Origin: Tabrizicola_A sp965284335
GTDB lineage: Bacteria; Pseudomonadota; Alphaproteobacteria; Rhodobacterales; Rhodobacteraceae
DNA: 64,000 nucleotides
Reading direction: 5' to 3' (one strand)
NCBI RefSeq assembly: GCF_965284335.1
Contig: NZ_OZ260076.1
Numbering within the stretch: position 1 is the stretch's first letter; the number at the start of each line of letters is the position of its first letter. The notes under the pieces are model-generated. The model ran no database searches, was not told the origin of the DNA, and was given only the letters and a program-made list of their open reading frames with translations. Shown here piece by piece: positions 16,955 through 24,475 of this stretch. The position numbers and the translations under genes were made by a program.

Positions 16955-17272
16955 ATGCCCTCGATCCTGATCCTTGCCTTGCCGGTGGTGGTCTATCTGT
17001 CGCTCTGTCGGTTGCCCCGCGCGCCGGGCACGCTTTACACCATTGGCATCATGTTCCTTCTGGCGCAGGCCATTGGTTGGCTTGGGCTTGGCGGGCCGCA
17101 AGTTGCACCGCTTTTGACCCTTGCACAGGTCGGGATCGTTTTGGCCGGCCTTGTGCAGGGTCTGCGCCTGTTGGCGCTGCCTGATACGGCAAGCCGGAAC
17201 CGATATCTGGCCTTGGTGGTCGGTGGGCTATTGATCGGTGCGGCCGTGTTAAACAGCATTATGGGGGGCTGA
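16955..17272 (+). CDS. Small membrane protein inside the glycolate oxidase operon
   Basis: This 105-residue protein begins behind GAAGGAGAG, a strong ribosome-binding site, 11 bp after glcE and 4 bp before glcF. It has three hydrophobic segments: ILILALPVVVYLSLC, LYTIGIMFLLAQAIGWLGLG with LLTLAQVGIVLAGLVQGLRLL, and YLALVVGGLLIGAAVLNSIMGG. No cysteine cluster or catalytic motif is seen. The GlcDEF complex is normally peripheral and passes electrons to the quinone pool, so a membrane protein placed here could anchor it or act as a carrier. That is inference from position only. No named family was recognised. Confidence 0.7.
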   Translation: MPSILILALPVVVYLSLCRLPRAPGTLYTIGIMFLLAQAIGWLGLGGPQVAPLLTLAQVGIVLAGLVQGLRLLALPDTASRNRYLALVVGGLLIGAAVLNSIMGG

Positions 17273-17276
17273 GGCG

Positions 17277-18548
17277 ATGCAGACCTATTTCAGCGATGCG
17301 CAGCTTGCCGACCCGAAACTGGCCGAGGCCAACAAGATCTTGCGCAGCTGTGTGCATTGCGGGTTTTGCACGGCAACTTGCCCGACCTATCAGGTGTTGG
17401 GCGATGAATTGGACAGCCCGCGCGGTCGGATCTACCTGATCAAAGAGATGCTGGAATCGGGGCGTCCGGCGGACGCGCGCACGGTGAAGCATATCGACCG
17501 CTGCCTGTCTTGTCTGGCCTGCATGACGACCTGCCCAAGTGGCGTGAATTACATGCATCTGATCGATCAGGCGCGGGCCTATGTGGAAAAGACATATCGC
17601 CGCCCCTGGCATGACAGGGCCTTGCGCCGGGTGCTGGCATGGGTGATCCCGCACCCAACGCGGTTCCGGTTGGCGCTTTTCGCGGCGAAGATCGGGCGGC
17701 CCTTTGCGCCCCTGATCCCCGATGCGCGGCTGCGCGCCATGCTGGCGATGGCGCCGAAGACCATTCCCCCGGTCAGCCGCAATGACGATCCGCAGACCTT
17801 TGCCGCCAAGGGCGAGCGGCGGATGCGGGTGGCCCTGATGACGGGCTGTGCGCAAAAGGCGCTGAACACCGACATCAACGATGCCACGATCCGGCTGTTG
17901 CGGCGGCTTGGCTGTGAGGTGGTCATTCCGCGCGGGATGGGGTGCTGTGGGGCGCTGACGCATCACATGGGGCGCGAGGGGGAGTCTCACGCTTCCGCCC
18001 GCGCCAATGTGGCGGCCTTTATGGCCGAGCATCGGGCCGGGGGGCTGGATGCGATTGTCATCAACACCAGCGGCTGCGGCACGACGGTGAAGGATTACGG
18101 CCATATGCTGGACGGTGAGGAGGCCAAGGTCGTGGCCGGGCTGGCGATGGATGTGAGCGAGCTTTTGGTGAAGATTGGGCTGCCCGAGGGGGCGGCCAGG
18201 GGACTGCGGGTGGCCTATCATGCGGCGTGCAGCTTGCAACATGGTCAGCAGGTGAAATCTGCGCCGAAGGATCTGTTGAAACGGGTGGGGTTTGAGGTGG
18301 TGGAGCCTGCCGACAGCCATTTGTGCTGTGGCTCGGCGGGGACCTATAACCTCTTGCAACCCGAGATCAGCGCACAGTTGAAGGCGCGCAAGGTTGAGAC
18401 GCTGGAGGCCAAGCGGCCGGATGTGATTGCGGCCGGGAACATCGGCTGCATGATGCAGATCGGGTCCGGCACCGGGGTGCCGGTGGTGCATACGGTGGAG
18501 CTCTTGGATTGGGCGCTGGGCGGGCCAAAACCGCGAGGGATGGGGTGA
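17277..18548 (+). CDS. glcF: Glycolate oxidase iron-sulfur subunit GlcF
   Basis: GlcF is the Fe-S electron-transfer subunit of glycolate oxidase. The 423-residue protein has two classical ferredoxin-type clusters near the N-terminus: CVHCGFCTATCP (about residues 25-36) and CLSCLACMTTCP (about 76-87). Two CCG-type repeats follow in the C-terminal half: GMGCCGALTHHMG and SHLCCGSAGTYNLLQPE. This is the full cysteine set expected for the family. It takes electrons from the GlcD flavin and passes them to quinone. Last gene of the operon; it ends at a hairpin shared with the convergent ccoS. Confidence 0.96.
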   Translation: MQTYFSDAQLADPKLAEANKILRSCVHCGFCTATCPTYQVLGDELDSPRGRIYLIKEMLESGRPADARTVKHIDRCLSCLACMTTCPSGVNYMHLIDQARAYVEKTYRRPWHDRALRRVLAWVIPHPTRFRLALFAAKIGRPFAPLIPDARLRAMLAMAPKTIPPVSRNDDPQTFAAKGERRMRVALMTGCAQKALNTDINDATIRLLRRLGCEVVIPRGMGCCGALTHHMGREGESHASARANVAAFMAEHRAGGLDAIVINTSGCGTTVKDYGHMLDGEEAKVVAGLAMDVSELLVKIGLPEGAARGLRVAYHAACSLQHGQQVKSAPKDLLKRVGFEVVEPADSHLCCGSAGTYNLLQPEISAQLKARKVETLEAKRPDVIAAGNIGCMMQIGSGTGVPVVHTVELLDWALGGPKPRGMG

Positions 18549-18553
18549 ACGAG

Positions 18554-18572
18554 GGTGGGGTTATACCCCACC
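18554..18572 (+). terminator. Hairpin between convergent glcF and ccoS
   Basis: GGTGGGGT (18554-18561) and ACCCCACC (18565-18572) form a perfect 8-bp stem with a 3-nt loop. The hairpin begins 5 bp after the glcF stop and overlaps the ccoS stop codon. There is no T-tract, so it may stabilise 3' ends or act as a Rho-assisted end for both transcripts. Confidence 0.45.
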
Positions 18573-18730
18573 TAAGGCTTAGGCCGGTCGTCCCAATCCT
18601 TGGTCAGGATGCGGTTGGCATCCCCTGTTGGGTCATCGAATTGTTTGGTCTTCATGGCCCATATAAAGGCCACAAGCCCAATACCGCCAAGAAACAAGGA
18701 CACCGGGATCAGATAGGTGAGAATTTCCAT
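18572..18730 (-). CDS. ccoS: cbb3-type cytochrome oxidase assembly protein CcoS
   Basis: CcoS is needed to insert cofactors (heme b and copper) into CcoN. This 52-residue gene starts at ATG 18730, 6 bp after the ccoI stop. The protein begins MEILTYLIPVSLFLGGIGLV, a single membrane helix, and continues AFIWAMKTKQFDDPTGDA and KDWDDRPKP. The helix followed by a QFDDP segment is the hallmark of the CcoS/FixS family. Its place directly after ccoI matches the usual ccoGHIS order. Confidence 0.93.
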   Translation of the reverse strand: MEILTYLIPVSLFLGGIGLVAFIWAMKTKQFDDPTGDANRILTKDWDDRPKP

Positions 18731-18736
18731 GGGATC

Positions 18737-20956
18737 CTATTTCAGCCGTAAAGCGTTAAGCGACACTGTAATCGAAGACAGGCTCATGGCCAAGGCAGCC
18801 GCCAACGGGGTGGCAAGACCAACCAGCGCCAAGGGCACGGCAACCACGTTATAGGCCGCCGAGATCCCAAAGTTTTCCACGATACGCTTTGTCGTTTGCT
18901 TGGCAATGCGGGCCGCATCGCCGATGGCGGCCATATCCTGCCCAAGAAGCACGATGTCCGAAGCCGTGCGCGCGGCGTCAAGCGCGGTTGCAGGGCTGAT
19001 CGAAACATGGGCGGCGGCGAGGGCGGCGGTGTCGTTCAGCCCGTCGCCCACCATCAGCACGCGGCGACCTTGCAGCGTCAGATCGCGCACCAGCGCCGCC
19101 TTTTCGGCGGGCAGCGCACCCGAGGTCCAGTCGGTAATGCCAAGGCGCTGGGCAAGGGCGGCGACCGCACCTTCGGTATCGCCGGAAATCAAGCGAATGG
19201 ATTTGCCCTGCGACGTCAACTCGGCAATCGCCGCCTCGGCACCGGGGCGCAAGCGATCAATGAAGGTAAAGGCGCGGGCGCGGCCCTCGCCCGTGCAAAG
19301 GTAGGTGGCTGTCATGCCCGCCTCGTCACCATTACACCAAGACGCGCGGCCAAGCCGAACCTTCTGCCCCTTCCAGAGGCCTTCAACCCCATAGCCCGGC
19401 ACTTCGTGCAGCTCTTCCACCCGGGCAGGGTGAATACCTGCCGCGCGAGCGGCATCGGCCAGTGCTGTGGCCAAAGGATGCGACGAGGCCGAGGCAAGGG
19501 CGGCGGCCACTTCGACCGCGGCACGAGGGTGATCGGCAAGGTTCGTCACCTCAGGCGCGCCCATGGTGAGAGTGCCGGTCTTGTCAAAGACGACGCTGTC
19601 CACCTCGGCCAAGCGTTCCAGCGCAGTGCCATGCTTGATAAGAAGGCCCTTGCGGAAAAGTCGCCCCGAAGCTGTGGTCACCACAGCGGGCACGGCAAGG
19701 CCCAGCGCACAAGGGCATGTGATGATTAGCGTGGCGGCCGAGATGTTGACCGCAAAGCGCAAATCGCCGCCCGTTTTCCACATCCAAAAAACGAAGGCCC
19801 CAAAGGACAAGATATGCACCAAAGGCGAATACCAGCTGGCTGCGCGTTCGGCCAAGGTGGTGTATTTCGTCTTGGCGCTTTCGGCCACGGCCACCAGATC
19901 GGCCATGCGGTGCAGGCTGCTGTCTTTGCCCGCAGCGGTCACCCGCAGGGTGAGGGGGCCGGTCAAGTTCACCTCACCTGCCGAGACGATGGTGTCAGGG
20001 CCTGCAAAAACCGGCAGGCTTTCGCCCGTCAAAAGACTGCGATCCACCTCGGATGAACCTTCGATGACCACGCCATCCACCGGCATCCGCCCACCGGGGC
20101 GCACGCGCACCAGATCACCCACGGCCACCTCGGAAATCGGACGCGTGACTTCGGCCTCGTCCAAAAGCACCACGGCGCGCGGCACTTCCAGCGCGGCCAA
20201 TTCTTCGGCGGCAGAGCGGGCCACGGCACGGGTGCGGTGATCAAGATAACGGCCAAGAAGCAGAAAAAAGCACAGCATCACAGCCGCGTCGAAATAGGCG
20301 TGATGACCCGAATGCCAAGTTTCAAAGATGGAAATCCCGGTGGCCAGCACCAGCGCCAAGGAGATGGGAAAGTCCATCACCACGCGCCCCACCTTCAGCC
20401 CGGCCCAAGCCGAGCGGAAAAAGGGCTGACCAGAAAAGACCACCGTGGGAATGGCGATAGCGCCCGAAATCCAATGGAACAGATCGCGCGTCACACCGTC
20501 AGCCCCTGACCAGACGGCCACCGACAGAAGCATGACGTTCATCATCGAGAAAAACGCCACACCCAGCCGCATCAAGAGATCGCGGCCCTGCTTATCGGTT
20601 TCGGTGGCCGACAAAAGCCCTGCGTCCAGCTCATGCGCCTCATAGCCAACCCCGGCCAAGACGCGGATCAACTGATCGGCTGTCACCGCAGCATCGGCAT
20701 CGACCGAAACACGCTTCAAGGTGAGATTCACGCGCGAAGATTGCACGCCCGGCGTTTCGGCCAGCGCGGTTTCGACGGTGGAGATGCAGGCCGCGCAATG
20801 GGCGGCAGGCAGCGACAGCATGATCCGCGCATGCTCGGGCTGCGACAGTTGCGCGATGCGCTCGGCCGAAGGTGCCGCCACACAGGCCGGGCAGGCCGAG
20901 AGCGAGGCCGTTGGACCATTGGGTGCAAACCCTTCGGGTTCCAGCGCTGCGGTCAT
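18737..20956 (-). CDS. ccoI: Copper-transporting P1B-type ATPase CcoI (FixI)
   Basis: CcoI supplies copper to the cbb3 oxidase from the cytoplasmic side. The 739-residue protein has an N-terminal cysteine-rich start (ACPACVAAP) and a heavy-metal-associated domain with the metal site AAHCAACIST. The transport core shows IITCPCALGLAVPAV (CPC metal motif), VFDKTGTLTMGAP (phosphorylated aspartate), LTGESLP, SSHPLATALADAARAAG and MVGDGLNDTAALAAAHVSI. Eight membrane helices fit the P1B layout. It follows ccoH by 4 bp and precedes ccoS by 6 bp, which separates it from general CopA exporters. Confidence 0.95.
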   Translation of the reverse strand: MTAALEPEGFAPNGPTASLSACPACVAAPSAERIAQLSQPEHARIMLSLPAAHCAACISTVETALAETPGVQSSRVNLTLKRVSVDADAAVTADQLIRVLAGVGYEAHELDAGLLSATETDKQGRDLLMRLGVAFFSMMNVMLLSVAVWSGADGVTRDLFHWISGAIAIPTVVFSGQPFFRSAWAGLKVGRVVMDFPISLALVLATGISIFETWHSGHHAYFDAAVMLCFFLLLGRYLDHRTRAVARSAAEELAALEVPRAVVLLDEAEVTRPISEVAVGDLVRVRPGGRMPVDGVVIEGSSEVDRSLLTGESLPVFAGPDTIVSAGEVNLTGPLTLRVTAAGKDSSLHRMADLVAVAESAKTKYTTLAERAASWYSPLVHILSFGAFVFWMWKTGGDLRFAVNISAATLIITCPCALGLAVPAVVTTASGRLFRKGLLIKHGTALERLAEVDSVVFDKTGTLTMGAPEVTNLADHPRAAVEVAAALASASSHPLATALADAARAAGIHPARVEELHEVPGYGVEGLWKGQKVRLGRASWCNGDEAGMTATYLCTGEGRARAFTFIDRLRPGAEAAIAELTSQGKSIRLISGDTEGAVAALAQRLGITDWTSGALPAEKAALVRDLTLQGRRVLMVGDGLNDTAALAAAHVSISPATALDAARTASDIVLLGQDMAAIGDAARIAKQTTKRIVENFGISAAYNVVAVPLALVGLATPLAAALAMSLSSITVSLNALRLK

Positions 20957-20960
20957 CGGA

Positions 20961-21419
20961 TCAGTTCCTTACGGACAGTTCAATGCGCTGGCGAAACAGC
21001 GTGCCATCCGCGGCCCGAGCCTCGATCCGCAACATCCACCTGCCCATGCCCAGCTCGGTATTGCCCACATAGGCCCCAGCCTGACGCGAAAACTCTGGCC
21101 AACGATCCTCGGCCGAAGAGGTTGTGCGCCCCACCAGCACCGACAGGTCTTTCAGCGTAACAGGCAAGCCTTCGGCATCCGTGAACAACAGCCGAACCTG
21201 TTTGGCCACCGGGTCATATTCCGAGCTCAAGCTCCAGCCCAGGGCCAATTGCGCCGCCCGGTCGTCATCGAAAGTTTGACTTGCGACATAAGAGTTCTTC
21301 ACCTCAAGCCCCGGAAAGGTGCTGACGGCCTTATAGGCCATCGTAAGGTTCACCGCGATGATGACAGCAAAGGCCGAGACGGTGAAAAACAGCACATGTT
21401 TGCCAGTGATTTCGCGCAT
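20961..21419 (-). CDS. ccoH: cbb3 oxidase assembly protein CcoH (FixH)
   Basis: From ATG 21419 the protein has 152 residues: MREITGKHVLFFTVSAFAVIIAVNLTMAYKAV. This is one N-terminal membrane helix, followed by a periplasmic beta-rich domain with PGLEVKNSYVASQTFD, a conserved CcoH/FixH block, and GMGRWMLRIEA. CcoH interacts with CcoN and stabilises the early assembly complex. In-frame upstream ATGs at 21437 and 21500 lie inside ccoG and are less likely; the chosen start is 1 bp past the ccoG stop. It is part of the ccoGHIS unit. Confidence 0.93.
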   Translation of the reverse strand: MREITGKHVLFFTVSAFAVIIAVNLTMAYKAVSTFPGLEVKNSYVASQTFDDDRAAQLALGWSLSSEYDPVAKQVRLLFTDAEGLPVTLKDLSVLVGRTTSSAEDRWPEFSRQAGAYVGNTELGMGRWMLRIEARAADGTLFRQRIELSVRN

Positions 21420-21420
21420 C

Positions 21421-22860
21421 TCAGTCCTCTTTTCCATTGAATACGGTGTCGTGATACACCCGGTCGGTGCCTGTCCCACTGCTTGATCCCAGGTCTTCAA
21501 TCCACAGCCGCAATTCCGTGCGTTCCGAAGATGCTGCGTCAGAACCTGCGGGCGCAGTTACATAGAGGCGCTGGGTCTTGGTTTCATTCGCAGGCACCAG
21601 AACCTCCAGCGCCTCTGCACCTTCCAGCGAAAGCTGGAACTCTGCCCCTGCCTCATTGGTGCTGGACACCACAAAGACACGGTCATCGCCATGCTTGTTC
21701 AACAAGCGCAACTCATAGGTGTTGCGGATAGAGCCATCTTTCAGCACCACGAACTGCGGATTGCGCACTGGCGAGACATTCACCTCAATCTCGGTGCGCA
21801 AGAACAGCGCCACCACCAGCGAAACGCCCACGACTGACCAAAGGGTCGTGTAGATCATCGTGCGAACGCGGAACACATGGCTCCAGACCGATTTTGGCGG
21901 CTTGCCCTCGCGCTCACGGGTTTCGTCAGTCAGCGCAAGATAACCGATCAAACCACGCGGCTTGCCGATTTTGTCCATCATATCGTTGCAGGCGTCGATG
22001 CACAGACCGCAGGTGATGCAGGCCAATTGCTGGCCATTGCGAATATCAATGCCCATCGGGCAAACGTTGACGCAGGCCATGCAATCAATGCAGTCGCCAT
22101 TGCCTTCAACGCCCTGTTTGCCGCGCGGTTCACCGCGCCATTCACGGTAGCCGATGGTCAGCGTGTCTTCATCCATCATCGCGGCCTGAATGCGCGGCCA
22201 TGGGCAGGCGTAGATGCACATCTGCTCACGCGCAAAGCCGCCGAAGGCAAAGGTCGTCGCCGCCAAAATGAACATGGTGGTATAGGCGATGGGATGTGCC
22301 GAGCCGTTCAACAAATTCCAAAACAGCGTCGGCGCGTCGGTAAAGTAAAAGATCCACGCCCCCCCAGTGGCCAGCGCAATGGCAAACCAGATGGTCCATT
22401 TCACAAGGCTTTTGCGGATCTTCTCGGCATCCCATTTCTGGCGATGCAAACGAATGCGCGCGTTGCGGTCACCCTCGACCCAGCGTTCGACCAAAATGAA
22501 CAGATCGGTCCAAACGGTTTGCGGGCAGGCATAGCCACACCAGACACGGCCAGCGGCGGAGGTGAACAGGAAAAGGCCAAGGCCCGCCATGATCAACAGA
22601 CCGGCCACAAAGTAAAACTCATGCGGCCAGATCTCGATCATAAAGAAAAAGAAGCGCCGCCCGCCCATATCAATCAAAACGGCCTGATCAGGCAGGTTGG
22701 GGCCACGGTCCCAGCGAATCCAGGGGGTGATGTAATAAATGCCCAAAAGCACCGCCATCAGCCACCATTTCAGGTTCCGAAACTGCCCCTTCACCCGACG
22801 CGGAAAAATCGGCTCGCGCGCGGCATATAGGCTTGGGGGGTTGGCATCTGGGCTGGACAC
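21421..22860 (-). CDS. ccoG: cbb3 oxidase accessory protein CcoG (FixG/RdxA), polyferredoxin
   Basis: CcoG reduces copper for delivery during cbb3 assembly. A GTG at 22860 is preceded by GGAGA at a 6-nt spacing and gives 479 residues starting at SSPDANPPSLYAAREPIFP; the ATG 8 codons upstream (22884) has no such site. Five membrane helices are seen, beginning KWWLMAVLLGIYYITPWIRW. Cytoplasmic ferredoxin clusters are CIDCMACVNVCPMGID and CITCGLCIDACNDMMDK, with the CGYACPQTVW and CIYACPWPRIQ membrane-side motifs. The C-terminal domain is periplasmic and beta-rich. First gene of the minus-strand ccoGHIS unit, with an FnrL-type box 67-80 bp upstream. Confidence 0.95.
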   Translation of the reverse strand: MSSPDANPPSLYAAREPIFPRRVKGQFRNLKWWLMAVLLGIYYITPWIRWDRGPNLPDQAVLIDMGGRRFFFFMIEIWPHEFYFVAGLLIMAGLGLFLFTSAAGRVWCGYACPQTVWTDLFILVERWVEGDRNARIRLHRQKWDAEKIRKSLVKWTIWFAIALATGGAWIFYFTDAPTLFWNLLNGSAHPIAYTTMFILAATTFAFGGFAREQMCIYACPWPRIQAAMMDEDTLTIGYREWRGEPRGKQGVEGNGDCIDCMACVNVCPMGIDIRNGQQLACITCGLCIDACNDMMDKIGKPRGLIGYLALTDETREREGKPPKSVWSHVFRVRTMIYTTLWSVVGVSLVVALFLRTEIEVNVSPVRNPQFVVLKDGSIRNTYELRLLNKHGDDRVFVVSSTNEAGAEFQLSLEGAEALEVLVPANETKTQRLYVTAPAGSDAASSERTELRLWIEDLGSSSGTGTDRVYHDTVFNGKED

Positions 22861-22926
22861 GAAGATTCTCCGGCAATCTTGCAAGGTATCATGGTGCTGG
22901 TATCCCCCGCGCCATGCTGCCCTGCC

Positions 22927-22940
22927 TTGACCTGTATCAA
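22927..22940 (-). promoter_or_regulatory. FnrL-type binding site upstream of ccoG
   Basis: TTGACCTGTATCAA matches the FNR/FnrL consensus TTGAT-N4-ATCAA at 9 of 10 arm positions. Its centre is about 73 bp before the chosen GTG start, so with a typical 30-bp leader it would sit near -41, the class II activator position. FnrL activation of ccoG under low oxygen is well established in Rhodobacter relatives. Confidence 0.75.
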
Positions 22941-23191
22941 ATATTCATCGCGAAGTCAGCTTTACCCTGTGGCAGATTGCCCCGGCTTGGCTTTCAGCCT
23001 GATTTCACAGCGAATTTGACCGCAATCGTGGCAACAGGTCGCGGCTGAGCTATCTCGCAAAGGCAGGTTGGGGGCGAGGGAAGGCACCGACGCCTCTAGG
23101 AAACGCGCGAACAGGACGAAGCGCCGGTGCAATGCCGCAACCTTGACAGGTGGGCACGCGGGAAAGATCGGGCAAATGCGGCCCCTTTGCC
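22941..23191. other. 251-bp gap upstream of ccoG, no gene seen
   Basis: The stretch between the two FnrL-type boxes contains no open frame with a credible start and ribosome-binding site on either strand. It has a TTGACAGG fragment at 23142-23149, which could be a decayed half of another box. Otherwise nothing is recognised. A short untranslated RNA cannot be ruled out. Confidence 0.4.
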
Positions 23192-23205
23192 TTGACCTGA
23201 GTCAA
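23192..23205. promoter_or_regulatory. Second, perfectly palindromic FnrL-like box
   Basis: TTGACCTGAGTCAA has perfect TTGAC/GTCAA arms around a 4-nt spacer, and it overlaps the stop codon of the LysR gene. It lies more than 330 bp from the ccoG start, too far for direct class II activation, and no gene starts close to it. It could drive an unrecognised transcript or be a decoy or secondary site. Confidence 0.5.
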
Positions 23206-24101
23206 ATCTTCGCGTCTGCGCCTGCTTCAGCTTGTCGCAGGACCCAAGTCACAAAGGCGCGCACAGGTGGACGAAGGACGCCGGGCCGGTTGACGAGAAA
23301 GTAGCCCTCTTGTTCGCTGTCTTCGAGCACGAGGCGAAGCCGCCCTGCGGCGATGTCGCGTTCAACAAAGGCGCGCGCAAGAACCGCCACGCCCTGCCCG
23401 TCGCGCGCCGCATCCAGCATCAGATTGCCCGGCAGCGAGATCATTGCGGCCCCTGCCCGCCGCGTCAGGCCCTGCGCCTCCATGAAGGCCGTGGCCTCGT
23501 TGGTGCCAAGCTCTTGCAACCAGGGCAGGCCTGCAAGCTGGTCAAGCGCGGTGTCGGCATCGCGGGCAATCAGCGAGGGCGCCGCCACAACGACAATCGA
23601 GGAGCGCAGGATCAGCCGCGCCTCCAGCCCCGGCCATGTGCCTTTGCCAAAGCGCAGGCCCACATCCGCCTCGCGCCCGATCTCGCGGTTTTCATGCGCG
23701 GGGTCGATGACCAGATCGATCGCCGGATGGCGGGCGCGAAAATCGGCCAGACGCGGCATGAGCCAGCCCGCGGCAAAGGTCGGCGTCGTGGTGATGCGCA
23801 GGGGCGAACGGCTCTCGGCGCCGGTGATCGCGGCGATGGTCGCCGCCATTTGGCCAAAGCCCGCCGCCAGACTGTCGGCAAGCTGTCGCCCTTCGGCCGT
23901 CAGGCCCAGTTTCCGGCCCGCCCGGTCGACGAGGGAGAGGCCAAGATGGGCCTCAAGCGCGCGGATCTGCTGGCTGACAGCGGCATGTGTCACGCCGATC
24001 CGGGCGCCCGCCTGTTCCAGCGTGGGTGCCTCGGCAAAGGCCGCAAAGGCGCGCAGTTGCGACAAGGGCGGAAAGTTTCGCCAGTCCATTTGAAAGCTCA
24101 A
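23202..24101 (-). CDS. LysR-family transcriptional regulator (GcvA-like)
   Basis: This 299-residue protein has an N-terminal winged helix-turn-helix: PPLSQLRAFAAFAEAPTLEQAGARIGVTHAAVSQQIRALEAHLG (residues about 11-54, the recognition helix at AAVSQQIRALE). A LysR substrate-binding domain follows, with RITTTPTFAAGWLMPRLADFRARHPAIDL, which resembles GcvA-type regulators. Met5 (24089) is an alternative start. Such proteins normally control a divergent neighbour, here the small plus-strand gene that starts 86 bp away. The gene sits inside the cbb3 region between ccoG and ccoP, an unusual place for it. The effector is unknown. Confidence 0.9.
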   Translation of the reverse strand: MSFQMDWRNFPPLSQLRAFAAFAEAPTLEQAGARIGVTHAAVSQQIRALEAHLGLSLVDRAGRKLGLTAEGRQLADSLAAGFGQMAATIAAITGAESRSPLRITTTPTFAAGWLMPRLADFRARHPAIDLVIDPAHENREIGREADVGLRFGKGTWPGLEARLILRSSIVVVAAPSLIARDADTALDQLAGLPWLQELGTNEATAFMEAQGLTRRAGAAMISLPGNLMLDAARDGQGVAVLARAFVERDIAAGRLRLVLEDSEQEGYFLVNRPGVLRPPVRAFVTWVLRQAEAGADAKI

Positions 24102-24186
24102 GTTACATTCAGGAAGAAATGCTGAGTCGCAGAATGACAGAAATTTGGGTATTTGTAAGGGAAAAGATCAGAAAGGAGAGGCTGAT

Positions 24187-24336
24187 ATGTTAAGTTTGAT
24201 TGCAGAGTGCCTGCTGCTTGCCAGCCGACTGCCCGCCCATGACGCGCGGCTGCGCGCGGTAAATGACCATCGGCGCGCAGATGAGGAATGGCTGATGGCC
24301 CGGAGCGCGGAGCGGTTTGATGGCCGCAAGCGCTGA
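24187..24336 (+). CDS. Small protein, divergent from LysR regulator (49 residues)
   Basis: ATG 24187 is preceded by AGAAAGGAGAGG, an almost perfect Shine-Dalgarno sequence at 5-6 nt. The frame encodes 49 residues: a hydrophobic start (MLSLIAECLLLASRL) and a charged, helix-prone remainder with HDARLRAVNDHRRADEEW and an SAERFDGRKR tail. It has no recognisable family. A strong terminator 87 bp downstream, on the same strand only, supports a short dedicated transcript. The divergent LysR gene is the likely regulator. The product could be a small membrane-associated protein, or the frame may be the leader of a small RNA. Confidence 0.5.
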   Translation: MLSLIAECLLLASRLPAHDARLRAVNDHRRADEEWLMARSAERFDGRKR

Positions 24337-24362
24337 GCCCTGCGCGCATGGCTCGTCGAGTA

Positions 24363-24404
24363 CTCCTCGCACCTTGCCGACGAGGCCACGAAGTGCCCGA
24401 GGAG
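24363..24404 (+). ncRNA. Structured 3' region, possible small RNA
   Basis: Between the 49-residue frame and its terminator, CTCCTCG (24363-24369) pairs with CGAGGAG (24398-24404) and CAC with GTG inside it. A CC bulge interrupts the stem, and GCC/GGC forms an inner hairpin. The left arm CTCCTC is complementary to Shine-Dalgarno sequences (GAGGAG), a feature of several trans-acting small RNAs. It would fit a 3'-end-derived small RNA released from the small-gene transcript. This is inferred from base pairing alone. Confidence 0.4.
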
Positions 24405-24422
24405 GCGACCGAAACAAAGACT

Positions 24423-24455
24423 AAGGCCCCCGGATTGCTCCGGGGGCCTTTTTTT
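24423..24455 (+). terminator. Strong Rho-independent terminator
   Basis: AAGGCCCCCGG (24423-24433) and CCGGGGGCCTT (24440-24450) form a perfect 11-bp stem with a 6-nt loop, followed by a run of seven T in total. The T-tract is on the plus strand only, so it ends the transcript of the small gene and structured region, not ccoP. Confidence 0.92.
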
Positions 24456-24475
24456 AGTTTCGGCAGGGCGCGGGT

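Noticed and set aside
21877..22830. Plus-strand 317-residue open frame opposite ccoG
   Set aside because: Composition is histidine/arginine/alanine rich with no domain signature, and ccoG on the minus strand has all expected cysteines.
24168..24417. Minus-strand frames over the small gene and its 3' region
   Set aside because: They cross the strong plus-strand ribosome-binding site and the paired stem, and have serine/arginine-rich composition with no domain.
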